DNA of 64,000 bases, taken from the NCBI GenBank assembly GCA_937901745.1, contig CALGSZ010000106.1, positions 310,001 to 374,000 on the forward strand, in the 5' to 3' direction. Below the pieces are notes generated by a model, which ran no database searches, was not told where the DNA came from, and saw nothing but the letters and a program-made list of their open reading frames with translations. Made by a program: the position numbers and the translations under genes. How positions within the stretch are numbered: position 1 is the first letter of the stretch; each line of letters opens with the position of its first letter. Source of the stretch: an uncultured Chloroflexota bacterium (lineage in GTDB: Bacteria; Chloroflexota; Chloroflexia; Thermomicrobiales; UBA6265). Shown here piece after piece: positions 46,654 through 57,583 of this stretch.

Positions 46654-47958
46654 TTGAGCGCCCGGATCGACCGTTCTCGAAAGCCACGCCTGACCGGCCG
46701 GGGAGCCTCCGCGCGGCGGCGACGACGCCTGTCGCTTGGGCTGAGCCGCGACGCCCTTCTCCTCTTCTGGGGGCTCTTTTGGTGGGAATTCGGTTACGGG
46801 CTCTTCATGTACCTGCTGACGCTGTACATGCAGGAACTCGGGGCCACGTCGGTGCAAATTGGCACACTGGTCGGTATCCAGGGCCTCGCGCGCTTCTTGA
46901 TGTACATCCCGTCTGGGATCATCGCCGAGCGGTACAGCCGGCGACTGATCATCATTTGGACGACCTTCGCGACCGCGCCCGCCGCCATCATGTATGCGCT
47001 GGCCCAAACGTGGTGGCACCTGATCCCAGGCTTGATCTTGTTCGTCGTCGCGAATCTCGGCACGCCTGCCTATTCGTCGTACATCGCGGAGGCCGGAGCG
47101 CCGAATCGCGCCCGGGCGTTCGCGTTGATCTATACAGTCGGTCCAAGCGCGTCGCTCGTCATCGCTCCGCTGTGCGGCGGCTGGCTGGCCGATCGCATCT
47201 CGATGCGCCTCGTTTTCGTCCTAAGCGCCATTTCATTCCTGATCGCGACGATCATCTTATGGCAACTGAGCGAGCGCCCGTTGGTTCGATCCAGCACGGC
47301 CAAGACGAGCTACATGGGTGCGCTGCGCACGCCGATCATCCGCGCCGTCGCGCTGTTCCAGCTCGCCGTCTTGGGCGTGCTCGGACTCGGCACGACGCTC
47401 CTGCCGAATTTCCTTCACGACGAGCACGGTCTGAGCCTTGCGACGGTCGGCAACTTCGGCTCGATCGCCGCGGTGGGCAGCATCCTCCTTTCATTCGCGG
47501 TCGGCCGGTCGGCTTGGTTGACGGCCATCCGCGCGATCGCCCTGGCTACGCTCGCCATTGGGCTCGTCTGCGTGGTACCGCTGCTGACCGGGAACATCTG
47601 GATTCTGGCTGTCGCCTTCCTGGGCCGTGGCGGGTTGACCGTCGCGTGGTCTCTCTTCGCGGCCGTCCTCAGCGACACCGTGCCGATGCATCTGCAGGCG
47701 CGCGCGTTCGCCTTGGCCGAGTTGCTGGGAGCGCTCGGCTTCGGCCTGGCCCCCTTTGCGGCCGGGGCGCTCTACGACTGGCACCACGGCTCGCCGCTCC
47801 TCTTTGCGGCGCTGGCGACACCCGCGTTGGCGGTAGTGGCGCTCTGGATCGAGCGCCGATTCGTGATCCCCTCGATGGCTGAGCGGAAGCTCGAGGCATC
47901 CGCCTTGGCGGACCAAGCAAGCCACAGCCCTCCGGCCGAAGGCATGGCCAACGCTTGA
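46654..47958 (+). CDS. major facilitator superfamily transporter
   Basis: A 434-residue membrane protein with about 12 helices. The TTG at 46654 is chosen because AAGGAA lies 8 nt upstream and it gives a normal short basic N-terminus; the frame is open 56 codons further, through the promoter region of the atp operon. PSGIIAERYSRR between helices 2 and 3 is the MFS A-loop. The substrate is unknown. It is divergent from the ATP synthase operon and similar in size to the MFS gene at 9790. Confidence 0.88.
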   Translation: MSARIDRSRKPRLTGRGASARRRRRLSLGLSRDALLLFWGLFWWEFGYGLFMYLLTLYMQELGATSVQIGTLVGIQGLARFLMYIPSGIIAERYSRRLIIIWTTFATAPAAIMYALAQTWWHLIPGLILFVVANLGTPAYSSYIAEAGAPNRARAFALIYTVGPSASLVIAPLCGGWLADRISMRLVFVLSAISFLIATIILWQLSERPLVRSSTAKTSYMGALRTPIIRAVALFQLAVLGVLGLGTTLLPNFLHDEHGLSLATVGNFGSIAAVGSILLSFAVGRSAWLTAIRAIALATLAIGLVCVVPLLTGNIWILAVAFLGRGGLTVAWSLFAAVLSDTVPMHLQARAFALAELLGALGFGLAPFAAGALYDWHHGSPLLFAALATPALAVVALWIERRFVIPSMAERKLEASALADQASHSPPAEGMANA

Positions 47959-48017
47959 CCTTCCAGATGTATCAGTCACACCAAACAGCCGAGTTGTCGG
48001 CTCCAGCCTTGCTTCGC

Positions 48018-48038
48018 GATGTTGTTGCGCGCAACATC
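48018..48038 (+). other. inverted repeat after the MFS gene
   Basis: GATGTTG-TTGCGCG-CAACATC lies 60 bp after the MFS stop. It has no T-run, so termination is uncertain. Confidence 0.3.
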
Positions 48039-48220
48039 AACAAGCGATGATCAAGTCACGGGCGACGGCACAGGCGCACTAATCGCCGTTCCTGAACTTC
48101 GGCATCCGCGAAGCCTTGCGTCCAGGTGGCATGGCATCTGCGGCATGGCAGGGGGTGCGCCAGCAGCGCACGTTGTCATTCGCAGAGCCCGAGGGCGATG
48201 GAGCCGAAAGGAGCATTTCG

Positions 48221-48823
48221 ATGGCTAATGAGCTGCAGGGCAAGAGGATCGCCTTCATCGCCACGGACGGGGTCGAGCAAATCGAGCTGACCGAGCCTTG
48301 GAACGTGATCCAGCAGGCAGGAGGTCAGCCGGAGCTGATTTCGCTGAAGAAGGGTCAGATTCAGACCGTGAACGGCATGGACAAAGCCGACACGTTCCGC
48401 GCTGACAAGACCTTCGACCAGGCACGAGCGGCCGACTACGACAGCCTGGTCATTCCGGGTGGCGTTGCCAATCCGGACACGATGCGCATGGATGAGCGAG
48501 CGGTGCGATTCGTTCGCGCGTTCATCGAAGCGGGCAAGCCGGTGGCGGCGATCTGTCATGGGCCGTGGATGCTCGTCGAGGCCGACGTCGTGCGCGGCCG
48601 AACGGTGACCTCCTACCCTAGCCTCAAGACCGACATCCGCAACGCCGGCGGGATGTGGGTTGATGAGGAAGTGGTCATCGACCGTGGTCTCGTTACCAGC
48701 CGCAACCCGAACGACCTCCCTGCGTTCTGCCGGAAGATGGTCGAGGAGATTCTTGAAGGGGTTCACGCGGCGCAGGCACAGTCGATCCTGGCCGAGGCGG
48801 AGTCTCAGGCTCCACCCGCGTAA
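48221..48823 (+). CDS. DJ-1/PfpI family protein
   Basis: A 200-residue protein of the PfpI/YhbO branch, reported as glyoxalase, deglycase or peptidase enzymes linked to stress. The nucleophile is Cys112 with His113 in AAICHGPWML, and the conserved acid is Glu19 in DGVEQIEL. Gly-rich VIPGGVANPD and TSYPSLKTDIRNAGG complete the family pattern. The ATG at 48221 follows AAGGAG. It stands alone, with a hairpin terminator after it. Confidence 0.93.
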   Translation: MANELQGKRIAFIATDGVEQIELTEPWNVIQQAGGQPELISLKKGQIQTVNGMDKADTFRADKTFDQARAADYDSLVIPGGVANPDTMRMDERAVRFVRAFIEAGKPVAAICHGPWMLVEADVVRGRTVTSYPSLKTDIRNAGGMWVDEEVVIDRGLVTSRNPNDLPAFCRKMVEEILEGVHAAQAQSILAEAESQAPPA

Positions 48824-48859
48824 GGCGCGATAGGGTCGTCGAGGCGAACCGGAGGCAAT

Positions 48860-48886
48860 GCGGGGCGGGCAGGGCACCCGCCCCGC
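48860..48886. terminator. bidirectional hairpin between convergent genes
   Basis: GCGGGGCGGG and CCCGCCCCGC form a perfect 10-bp stem with a 7-nt loop between the DJ-1/PfpI gene and the convergent 94-residue gene. The T-runs are poor. Confidence 0.55.
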
Positions 48887-48919
48887 GGAACTGCCTATAC
48901 GCGGCCAGCGCGCCAAGCG

Positions 48920-49204
48920 TTACGGGCTGCGAACCTCGCGCACCTCCCAGGTGCTCAAGTTGAACTCGACCAGGGTCGTCTTGCCCCCTTCACGGATCGC
49001 GCCGATGGTGACCCAGTTGCCAGGTCGTAGCGGCTGGTTGGCCAACTCCTGCTCGCTGAGCAATCGCCAAGACACCCGCCGCTTCTCAAAGGCGTTTCGC
49101 GTGCGCCGCTTCTCGGCCACGCTGCCAAGCGCATGCTGCGCTCGGTCGCCAAACTGTTCGATCACCGCATGAGCCAGCGTGCCAAGGGGTTGATTCGCGT
49201 TCAT
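48920..49204 (-). CDS. hypothetical protein
   Basis: I do not recognise this 94-residue protein. It has an Arg/Lys-rich middle (RRTRNAFEKRRVSWRLL) and a beta-rich C-terminus (NWVTIGAIREGGKTTLVEFNL), and no signal or membrane segment. GGGAAGAG at a good distance before the ATG supports a real gene. Its position between a DJ-1/PfpI gene and purK gives no clue. Confidence 0.65.
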   Translation of the reverse strand: MNANQPLGTLAHAVIEQFGDRAQHALGSVAEKRRTRNAFEKRRVSWRLLSEQELANQPLRPGNWVTIGAIREGGKTTLVEFNLSTWEVREVRSP

Positions 49205-49396
49205 TTCTCTTCCCAGCTCACCCTAAGAAGATTCCATCGCGGTTCAGCCATCCGATCCGGGTCGGTCAATCGCGCCGGGTATCACGGCATGGCCAGGAGC
49301 CAGCAAAGAGATATCGTTCAGCCATTTCCGCTGACCGAAGACGTAGCAAGTGACGTGCCACGTGGGCACACCATGGCAGCGACAATGGCCGCTTGG

Positions 49397-49402
49397 TATG
49401 CT
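49397..49402 (+). promoter_or_regulatory. -10 box giving a leaderless purK mRNA
   Basis: TGG-TATGCT is an extended -10 type element whose predicted transcription start falls at or within a base or two of the purK ATG at 49410. No ribosome site is present, which fits a leaderless transcript. Confidence 0.45.
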
Positions 49403-49409
49403 GCGGGCC

Positions 49410-50582
49410 ATGGAGAGCAAGGGCGGAATCGAAAAGGCGGACATCGGAATCGTTGGCGCCGGTCAACTTGCGCGGATGATGGTGCAGGCAGCCATCCCGC
49501 TTGGCATCCATATCCGTCTGCTTGCCGCGCGGCCGGACGACGGAGCCGCTCGCGTCTCCCCCGATGTCATGCTCGGCTCTCCCGACGATCCTAAGGCGCT
49601 CGAGGCGCTCGCGCGCGGCTGCGATGTGGTCACGTTCGATCACGAGCTGGTATCCGCCGCCGTTCTGCGGGATCTGGAGCGCCAAGGAGCGACGCTGCAC
49701 CCTTCGGCAGACGTGATGGCGCTCGCGCAGGACAAGCGGCAGCAGCGCGAGACATTTGCGGCGCTCGGCTTGCCGGTCCCGCCGTTCTCCGTCATCGCTC
49801 AGCCAGACGAGCTGGTGGCGTTCGGCGAGCAGTGGCGATGGCCAGTCGTCGTGAAGTCGGCCCGCAGCGGGTATGACGGTCGCGGCGTCTGGGTCGTTGA
49901 GAGCCCCGACGAGGCGCGGCAACTCGCGCGCACGCTCCTCGATACCGGCATCGAGCCGGTCGCGGAGCAATGGGTGCCAATCGAACGCGAGGTAGCGATC
50001 CTCATCGCTCGCCGGCCAAGCGGCGAGCGCGTCGTCTATCCCGTCGTCGAGACGGTGCAAATCCGCGGTATTTGCCGGGAGATCGTGGCTCCCGCTTCGA
50101 TTCCCGCTCATCTCACCGACGAGGCGGCCGCGATTGCGCTCCGGATCGCGGAGTCAATCGGGCTCGTCGGCATCCTCGCGGTGGAGCTGTTCGTTAGCGA
50201 AGGCCGACTCATCATCAACGAGATCGCGACCCGTCCCCACAACTCCGGGCACTACTCGATCGAGGGCTGCGTCACCTCGCAATTCGAGCAACACCTACGC
50301 GCGGTCCTCGATTGGCCGCTCGGCGCGACCGACCTGACCGCGCCGGCAGTCGTCACGGTCAACATCCTCGGCAACGAGGCCGGTGAGGACCCACGAAGCC
50401 GCCTGCCCGAGGCACTTGCGATTCCAGGGGCCCACGTCCACCTCTACGGCAAGGAGGCACGCCCCGGCCGCAAGCTCGGGCATGTCACCGTCTGCGGAAT
50501 GGATATGGAAGACGTTCGTGAACGCGCTCGGCGAGCAGCGGCGATCTTGGGCGCGGCACTTCCGGAGCCGGTCGCCGTATGA
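49410..50582 (+). CDS. purK: N5-carboxyaminoimidazole ribonucleotide synthase
   Basis: A 390-residue ATP-grasp enzyme of purine synthesis that carboxylates AIR with bicarbonate. [20 protein letters not shown] at the N-terminus, [17 protein letters not shown] and the ATP-grasp metal site [19 protein letters not shown] are diagnostic. The ATG at 49410 has no ribosome site, but an extended -10 box just upstream suggests a leaderless mRNA. It overlaps purE by 4 nt (ATGA). Confidence 0.96.
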   Translation: MESKGGIEKADIGIVGAGQLARMMVQAAIPLGIHIRLLAARPDDGAARVSPDVMLGSPDDPKALEALARGCDVVTFDHELVSAAVLRDLERQGATLHPSADVMALAQDKRQQRETFAALGLPVPPFSVIAQPDELVAFGEQWRWPVVVKSARSGYDGRGVWVVESPDEARQLARTLLDTGIEPVAEQWVPIEREVAILIARRPSGERVVYPVVETVQIRGICREIVAPASIPAHLTDEAAAIALRIAESIGLVGILAVELFVSEGRLIINEIATRPHNSGHYSIEGCVTSQFEQHLRAVLDWPLGATDLTAPAVVTVNILGNEAGEDPRSRLPEALAIPGAHVHLYGKEARPGRKLGHVTVCGMDMEDVRERARRAAAILGAALPEPVAV

Positions 50583-51091
50583 GCGCCGCGACTCTTGCGC
50601 CACTCGTCGGAGTCGTGATGGGCAGCGACTCCGACCTGCCGACGATGCAAGGCGCAATTGACGCCCTTCGTGAGTTCGGCATCCCCTTCGAGGTCCGCAT
50701 CCTTTCCGCCCACCGCACGCCCGACGATATGCTGGCCTACGCGCGCGAAGCGGCAGGCCGAGGACTGCGCGTCATCATCGCCGGGGCAGGCGGCGCCGCG
50801 CACTTGCCGGGCATGCTCGCCTCGGCGACGCCGCTACCCGTCATCGGCGTCCCGGTGCCGATCACACAGCTTGCCGGCGTAGACGCCCTCCTCTCGATCG
50901 TCCAGATGCCGGCTGGGGTGCCGGTCGCGACGGTCGCCATCGGCAACGCCCGAAATGCGGGGCTGCTCGCGGTTCGCATCCTCGGCGCATCAGATCCCGA
51001 GCTACGGTCGGCGATGGAGCAGTTCCAACGTAAGCAGGCAGAGCGCGTGCGGGAGAAAGACGCGAAGGTCCGCCGCGAATTCGGTTCCTGA
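50579..51091 (+). CDS. purE: N5-carboxyaminoimidazole ribonucleotide mutase
   Basis: A 170-residue class I PurE that turns N5-CAIR into CAIR, the next step after PurK. Motifs [19 protein letters not shown] and [11 protein letters not shown] are all present. Translation is coupled to purK by the ATGA overlap, and a terminator follows. Confidence 0.97.
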   Translation: MSAATLAPLVGVVMGSDSDLPTMQGAIDALREFGIPFEVRILSAHRTPDDMLAYAREAAGRGLRVIIAGAGGAAHLPGMLASATPLPVIGVPVPITQLAGVDALLSIVQMPAGVPVATVAIGNARNAGLLAVRILGASDPELRSAMEQFQRKQAERVREKDAKVRREFGS

Positions 51092-51221
51092 TCCGTCCGA
51101 CCCATCGGGTCTCCGATCGTGCCGGTCTCGTCATACACAGAAGCCACGGCAAGTGTGCGGCAACATAGGCTGCTGAGTCGGAGCCAGCCTGGGCTATTCC
51201 CACCACCCCTTCCTTCGACAA

Positions 51222-51250
51222 CAACCCAACCTCGGTGGGTTGCGACTGTT
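51222..51250 (+). terminator. terminator of purK-purE
   Basis: CAACCCA and TGGGTTG form a 7-bp stem with a 7-nt loop (51222-51242), followed by CGACTGTT. The T-run is weak, but the position fits. Confidence 0.55.
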
Positions 51251-51327
51251 TCGCCTAAGCTGCCCGGCAACCCCTAATCCGATTCGGCATTCTCGCCGAA
51301 TCCGCCACTTCCTCCCGAGAGATCGGC

Positions 51328-51356
51328 TTGCAAGCAAAGGGTGGCAATACTATACT
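51328..51356 (+). promoter_or_regulatory. promoter of the TrxR-glutaredoxin gene
   Basis: TTGCAA (51328-51333) and TATACT (51351-51356) are exactly 17 bp apart, a strong housekeeping-type promoter. The leader to the ATG is about 83 nt. Confidence 0.7.
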
Positions 51357-51376
51357 TTCTATAGTGAGTAGTCACT
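51349..51376. promoter_or_regulatory. HxlR-type operator and second dyad at the trxB promoter
   Basis: ACTATA-CTTTC-TATAGT (51349-51365) is a perfect 6-bp inverted repeat covering the -10 box and the region up to the transcription start. Its core CTATACTTTCTATAG matches the dyad at the HxlR promoter at 12 of 15 positions and sits at the same place relative to the -10. A second dyad AGTGA-GTAG-TCACT (51363-51376) overlaps its end. Confidence 0.65.
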
Positions 51377-51446
51377 GGAAAGCTGTGGACGGCGCGCCAG
51401 GGCTGGGCGTGCGTTCGATGCTATTTACCTCCAAGGAACATCGGAA

Positions 51447-52766
51447 ATGAGTCAGGTCTACGACGTGCTTATCGTCGGGTCCGGACCGGCGGGCTGGACA
51501 GCCGCGATCTATGCGGCGCGCGCCAACTTCCGGACGGTCGTGGTCACCGGCATGCAGAGCGGTGGTCCTCCTGGCGGACAGCTTATGCTGACGACGTTGG
51601 TAGAGAACTATCCCGGTTTCGATGAGGGCATCCTCGGACCGGAGCTGATGGAGCGGATGCAGCGGCAGGCGCTCCGGTTTGGCATCTCCACCATCGAGGC
51701 TGACGTCACCCGGGTGGACTTCTCTACTCGCCCCTTCGTCGTCTACACGGAAGACGGCTTCGGCGAGAAGAAGCATGAGGCACGAGCCGTCATCATCGCG
51801 ACCGGCGCCTCCGCTCGCTGGCTCGGCTTGCCGTCTGAAGAGCGCCTGCGCGGTCGCGGCGTTTCGTCGTGCGCGACATGCGACGGCTTCTTCTTCAGGG
51901 ATCAAGAGGTGGCAGTCGTCGGCGGAGGCGACACGGCGCTCGAGGAAGCGATCTATCTGACCCGTCACGCCAGCAAGGTCACTGTCATCCACCGACGCGA
52001 CCAGCTCCGCGCCTCCAAGATCCTCCAGGAACGCGCCAAGGCGAACCCCGCCATCGAGTGGCAGTTGAACAAGGAGGTCGTGGAGGTCCTGGGAGACGAG
52101 CGCGTCAAGGGCGTGCGGCTGCGCGACACCCGGACTGGCGAGGAATCGGTCTTGCCGGTCTCAGGCCTCTTCATCGCGATCGGTCACCGGCCGAATACGG
52201 ACCCGTTCCGTGGCCAGATCGCGCTCGATCCGGACGGCTTCATCGTGACCGAGCGGAACACCCAGACGAGCGTGCCAGGAGTCTTCGCCGCTGGCGATGT
52301 CCAGGATCGTCGTTACCGGCAGGCGATCACCGCGGCGGCGTCCGGAGCAATGGCGGCGCTCGACGCCGAGGAGTATCTCACCGGTGAGCGACGGATCGAA
52401 TGGAGCGAGGTGAAGCCCGAGCCGGCGCCAGCGCCCGCCGCGTCGTACACGACGATGGCGGTGATCGACTCCGCCCCGTCACCGGTCACGCGGACCGCGG
52501 AGAATCAGTCCTTGGGTCGCCGGCGGAAGGTCGTGATGTACACCACCTCTTGGTGCCCAGATTGCCAAGCCGCGAAGCGATTCCTGGCGCGACGCGGGGT
52601 CGAGTACCTCGAGGTCGATATCGAGAAAGACCCCAAAGCTGCAGAGATGATCGAGCGCTGGAGCGGCGGCTATCGCACCGTCCCGACGTTCGAAATCGAC
52701 GGGACCATCATCGTCGACTTCGATCGAGAGGCGCTGGAAAAGGCCCTGAGCGGATCAACGCAGTAG
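51447..52766 (+). CDS. trxB: thioredoxin reductase fused to a C-terminal glutaredoxin domain
   Basis: A 439-residue fusion. Residues 1-315 are a complete thioredoxin reductase: FAD motif IVGSGPAGWTAAIYA, redox pair Cys142-Ala-Thr-Cys145, NADPH motif VVGGGDTALEEA and GVFAAGDV near the end. A Pro/Ala linker (323-355) leads to a glutaredoxin/NrdH-like domain (360-437) with Cys370-Pro-Asp-Cys373 and the cis-proline motif TVPT. The enzyme can pass NADPH electrons straight to its own dithiol carrier and so reduce protein disulfides in the cytoplasm. A HxlR-type operator overlaps its promoter. The fusion is on one uninterrupted frame. Confidence 0.95.
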   Translation: MSQVYDVLIVGSGPAGWTAAIYAARANFRTVVVTGMQSGGPPGGQLMLTTLVENYPGFDEGILGPELMERMQRQALRFGISTIEADVTRVDFSTRPFVVYTEDGFGEKKHEARAVIIATGASARWLGLPSEERLRGRGVSSCATCDGFFFRDQEVAVVGGGDTALEEAIYLTRHASKVTVIHRRDQLRASKILQERAKANPAIEWQLNKEVVEVLGDERVKGVRLRDTRTGEESVLPVSGLFIAIGHRPNTDPFRGQIALDPDGFIVTERNTQTSVPGVFAAGDVQDRRYRQAITAAASGAMAALDAEEYLTGERRIEWSEVKPEPAPAPAASYTTMAVIDSAPSPVTRTAENQSLGRRRKVVMYTTSWCPDCQAAKRFLARRGVEYLEVDIEKDPKAAEMIERWSGGYRTVPTFEIDGTIIVDFDREALEKALSGSTQ

Positions 52767-52859
52767 TCCGCGCCCTCGTCTCGCTAAGGACGACTTCGAG
52801 GATCGCTAGCGAATCAGCCTTCTTTCGCCGCCTAGGAGCGGCGAGTCCTGGGCCGTGCC

Positions 52860-53723
52860 CTACGCGGTTGAACGCGCGTCCGCTGGCAACAGCTCCAGAT
52901 TGTCGATGAGACGGACATCGCCGAGCCTGACGGCGGCGATGACGCGCGTGCCGGGGGTTACCTCCTCGACGGGCGCCAGCTCGTCCGGCTCGACAACCGC
53001 CAGATACTCGATCTCCAAGCCGGGCGCTTCCTCCAGTTGTTGACGACCGAGCGCGAGGAGATTCGCGGCCCGGCGCTCACCTTCCTTGGCAGCGGCGGCC
53101 ATCGCGAAGAGGCTTCGCGGCAACGCGACTGCCGTCTGGCGCTGCTCGGGCGTCAGTCGCGCGTTACGGGAGCTGAGCGCGAGGCCATCGGGTTCTCGCA
53201 CCGTGGGACAAGCGACGATCTCGCCGGGCAGCCGCAGATCCCGCTGCATGCGTCGCACAACCAGGAGTTGCTGGTAATCCTTCTCGCCGAAATAGGCGCG
53301 GCGTGGCCGCACCGTGTTCAAGAGGATGGTGACAACGGTCGCCACGCCCCGGAAGTGGCCAGGCCGCGCCTCCCCTTCCCAGCGATCAGTTAGACCGCCG
53401 ACCTCGACGAAGGTCGAGAATCCCGGCGGATAGACCGTCTCCGCGTCCGGCGCGTAGATGACATCCGCTCCAGCATCGGAGGCGACCTCCACGTCGCGGT
53501 CGAGATTGCGGGGATACCGCGCGAGGTCGCTCGGATCGTTGAACTGCGTTGGGTTGACGAAGATGCTGACGACGGTGCAGGCGTTCTCGCGCGCCGCGCG
53601 CTCGATCAGCGCCACATGACCGGCGTGTAGGGCTCCCATCGTCGGGACGAACCCGACCTGTGCCGCGCCTAGCGCTTCACGCAGCTCATCGGGATCGGAG
53701 ATGACGGGAGCCACTCGACTCAC
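52860..53723 (-). CDS. panC: pantoate--beta-alanine ligase
   Basis: A 287-residue class I synthetase-fold ligase that joins pantoate and beta-alanine, the last step of pantothenate synthesis. GFVPTMGALHAGHVALIERA holds the HxGH-type ATP motif, and FVNPTQFNDPSDLARYPR and YFGEKDYQQLLVVRRMQRDL are further signatures. The GTG at 53723 lies 9 nt after the panB stop. The two genes form a panB-panC unit. Confidence 0.97.
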   Translation of the reverse strand: MSRVAPVISDPDELREALGAAQVGFVPTMGALHAGHVALIERAARENACTVVSIFVNPTQFNDPSDLARYPRNLDRDVEVASDAGADVIYAPDAETVYPPGFSTFVEVGGLTDRWEGEARPGHFRGVATVVTILLNTVRPRRAYFGEKDYQQLLVVRRMQRDLRLPGEIVACPTVREPDGLALSSRNARLTPEQRQTAVALPRSLFAMAAAAKEGERRAANLLALGRQQLEEAPGLEIEYLAVVEPDELAPVEEVTPGTRVIAAVRLGDVRLIDNLELLPADARSTA

Positions 53724-53732
53724 CTCGATGTC

Positions 53733-54605
53733 TCATGCGCCGGCGGGAGCGCCAGACTCTTCTTTGAGCTGCTCCAGGACATCCGCGGGCAGGGAGAATG
53801 AATGCTCCGGACCGGGGAATGTCCCGTCTCGCACCTCGCGAGCGTAGTCCGCGAAGGCGCGGGCTATCTCCTTTCCGAGCGTCGCGTACCGCTTGACGAA
53901 GCGCGGAGCGAAGCGCTCGTCCATTCCGAGGAGATCGTTCGCGACGAGGACCTGGCCATCGCAGCCAGCCCCGGCGCCGATGCCAATTGTCGGGATCGGC
54001 ACCCGCTCGGTGATCAGCGCGGCGAGCTGCGCCGGGACCATCTCAATGACCATCGAATACGCCCCGGCCGCCGCGATAGCCTCGGCATCCTCGAGGATCG
54101 CCCGGGCAGCTTCGAGGTCCCGGCCCTGCACGCGAAACCCTTGCTCCAGCGCGGCCGACTGTGGCGTCAGGCCAATGTGCCCCATGACCGGGATGTCGGC
54201 TTCGACGAGCGCCCTCACCCGGCTGGCGCGCGACCGCCCGCCTTCGAGCTTGACCGCGTCGGCGCCGCCCTCCTGGATCAATCGTCCGGCGTTGGCGATC
54301 GCCTGCTCGTCGCTGAGATGGTAGGTCAAGAATGGGAGGTCGGCGACGATGTGCGTCTGAGGCGCGCCACGCCGCACCGCTCGGCAGTGATGGATGATGT
54401 CGTCGAGCGTGACCGGGACGGTTGAGTCATAACCGAGGACCACCATCCCCATTGAGTCGCCCACCAGAATCAGGTCGATCCCCGACTCTTCCGCGATGCG
54501 CGCCGTCTGATAATCGTAGGCCGCGATCATCGCCAGCTTCGGGCCTTCCGACTTTCGCGCCCGAACGTCGGCTACCCGCAGCTTCCGACGCTCTTGGTTA
54601 GCCAT
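53733..54605 (-). CDS. panB: 3-methyl-2-oxobutanoate hydroxymethyltransferase
   Basis: A 290-residue TIM-barrel enzyme that makes ketopantoate from 2-oxoisovalerate and methylene-tetrahydrofolate. Motifs AYDYQTARIAEE, LVGDSMGMVVLGY, DAVKLEGG, MGHIGLTPQS and IGIGAGAGCDGQVLV, with the metal and base residues, are present. The ATG at 54605 follows AGGAGG; an upstream in-frame ATG at 54641 is less likely. It is the first gene of panB-panC. Confidence 0.97.
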   Translation of the reverse strand: MANQERRKLRVADVRARKSEGPKLAMIAAYDYQTARIAEESGIDLILVGDSMGMVVLGYDSTVPVTLDDIIHHCRAVRRGAPQTHIVADLPFLTYHLSDEQAIANAGRLIQEGGADAVKLEGGRSRASRVRALVEADIPVMGHIGLTPQSAALEQGFRVQGRDLEAARAILEDAEAIAAAGAYSMVIEMVPAQLAALITERVPIPTIGIGAGAGCDGQVLVANDLLGMDERFAPRFVKRYATLGKEIARAFADYAREVRDGTFPGPEHSFSLPADVLEQLKEESGAPAGA

Positions 54606-54713
54606 TCGCCTCCTGCTCCGCTCGTTTCGGGATGACGCCACGGCCTACACCACGCGTGGCCAATCGTATCAGGCCACGGCGGTGGTCAATCTAGATTACG
54701 CCCCGGTGAGCAA

Positions 54714-56471
<1,758 letters not shown>

Positions 56472-56646
56472 TCAAGAGGGGCGCTCACATCATCCGCATC
56501 GGGCGCCCCACCATAACGAGCGAGAGGCGGCGCTGGTGCGTCGCCTCTCGGCCGCTGAGTCGGCTGAATTAGAGTCGTTGGTCCTGGCTCGCTGATTGCA
56601 GCCGCTTCGCGGTCGCGCATAGGTCCGGCTATGGCACGCCGATCGT

Positions 56647-57303
56647 TCATCGCTTGACCGCCTCGCTATCGGGCCGCAGGACCACGACCCGCATCGTCTC
56701 TCCGAGATCGGACGGCCGCAGGTTCAGCTTCTCCTCGGCCGGCGGCACCTGGACTCCCAGATGCTTGCAGAAGACGTCGACTCCGCCGAGCGTCTTGTCG
56801 CCGAACTCGGTTGCGAACTGCATGGGAATGACGACTTTCGGCTCGAGCTGGCTGGTGATCTCCGCTGCTGTCGCGGCATCAATCACCGTTCCGCCGCCTG
56901 CCGGCACGAGGAGCACGTCTGGCGCGCTCAACGTCTCGATTTGCTCGGTGCTCAGCGGGTGCCCGAGATCGCCGAGATGGCAGACGACCATCCCTTCGAT
57001 CTCAAGGAGGTAGACCGTGTTGTAGCCCCGCTGTGCCCCGCGCTCGGTATCGTGGTAGGTGCGAATGCCGGTGATGAAGACTTCGTGTAGCTCGTACTCG
57101 CCGGGCCCGCGCACGACTTGATATTCCGGGCGGACGGCGTCGAGGTTAGTGTGTCCGGGATGATCGTGCGAGATCGTCACGATGTCCGCGGTCTGCTTCG
57201 GCATCGCGTAGCCGGTCACCCGACCGACGGGATCGGTGATGATGGTCGCCTCCCGCGCGCGAATCCGAAAGCAGTTGTGCCCGTACCAACGAAACTCTGC
57301 CAT
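56647..57303 (-). CDS. MBL-fold metal-dependent hydrolase (UlaG-like)
   Basis: A 218-residue metallo-beta-lactamase-fold protein of the small UlaG/YtkL-like group. The metal motif is SHDHPGH (His46, Asp47, His48, His51), followed by VYLLEIEGMVVCHLGDLGHPLS, which supplies further ligands. Family members are hydrolases of unknown or varied substrate. The ATG at 57303 has only a weak ribosome site. It lies 247 nt upstream of pyrG on the same strand. Confidence 0.88.
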   Translation of the reverse strand: MAEFRWYGHNCFRIRAREATIITDPVGRVTGYAMPKQTADIVTISHDHPGHTNLDAVRPEYQVVRGPGEYELHEVFITGIRTYHDTERGAQRGYNTVYLLEIEGMVVCHLGDLGHPLSTEQIETLSAPDVLLVPAGGGTVIDAATAAEITSQLEPKVVIPMQFATEFGDKTLGGVDVFCKHLGVQVPPAEEKLNLRPSDLGETMRVVVLRPDSEAVKR

Positions 57304-57583
57304 GAACTCAATGTTCCGCCGACGCGCCGATGCGCAGCGCATCCAAACACCGCCAACGCCGCGTTCGCGGATGACGGTACAGTCAAGTTGTCGTAGGGGG
57401 CTGTCCGGATTCTACCTCGGCTTCGCTATTGGCGAAGCGCTGCGGGCGGAGCAACCAACTCACCATCGGCAGCAGGCATCCGCAGCCTCTCGCAGTGTAC
57501 CACGCCACCGCGCCCCTCGCCAGCCCTGCTTCCCTGGCAAGAGGTGCGTACGTTCGCAGTATATCGAACGGGGTCGGACTTCG

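Larger units (their letters stand above)
51092..51446. other. intergenic region with purE terminator and trxB promoter
   Basis: This 355-base spacer contains the purE terminator (51222-51242) and the promoter and operator of the TrxR-glutaredoxin gene (51328-51376). I see no gene in it. Confidence 0.7.

Noticed and set aside
52831..52850. TCGCCGC/GCGGCGA hairpin between trxB and panC
   Set aside because: There is no T-run on either strand after the stem, so termination is not supported.
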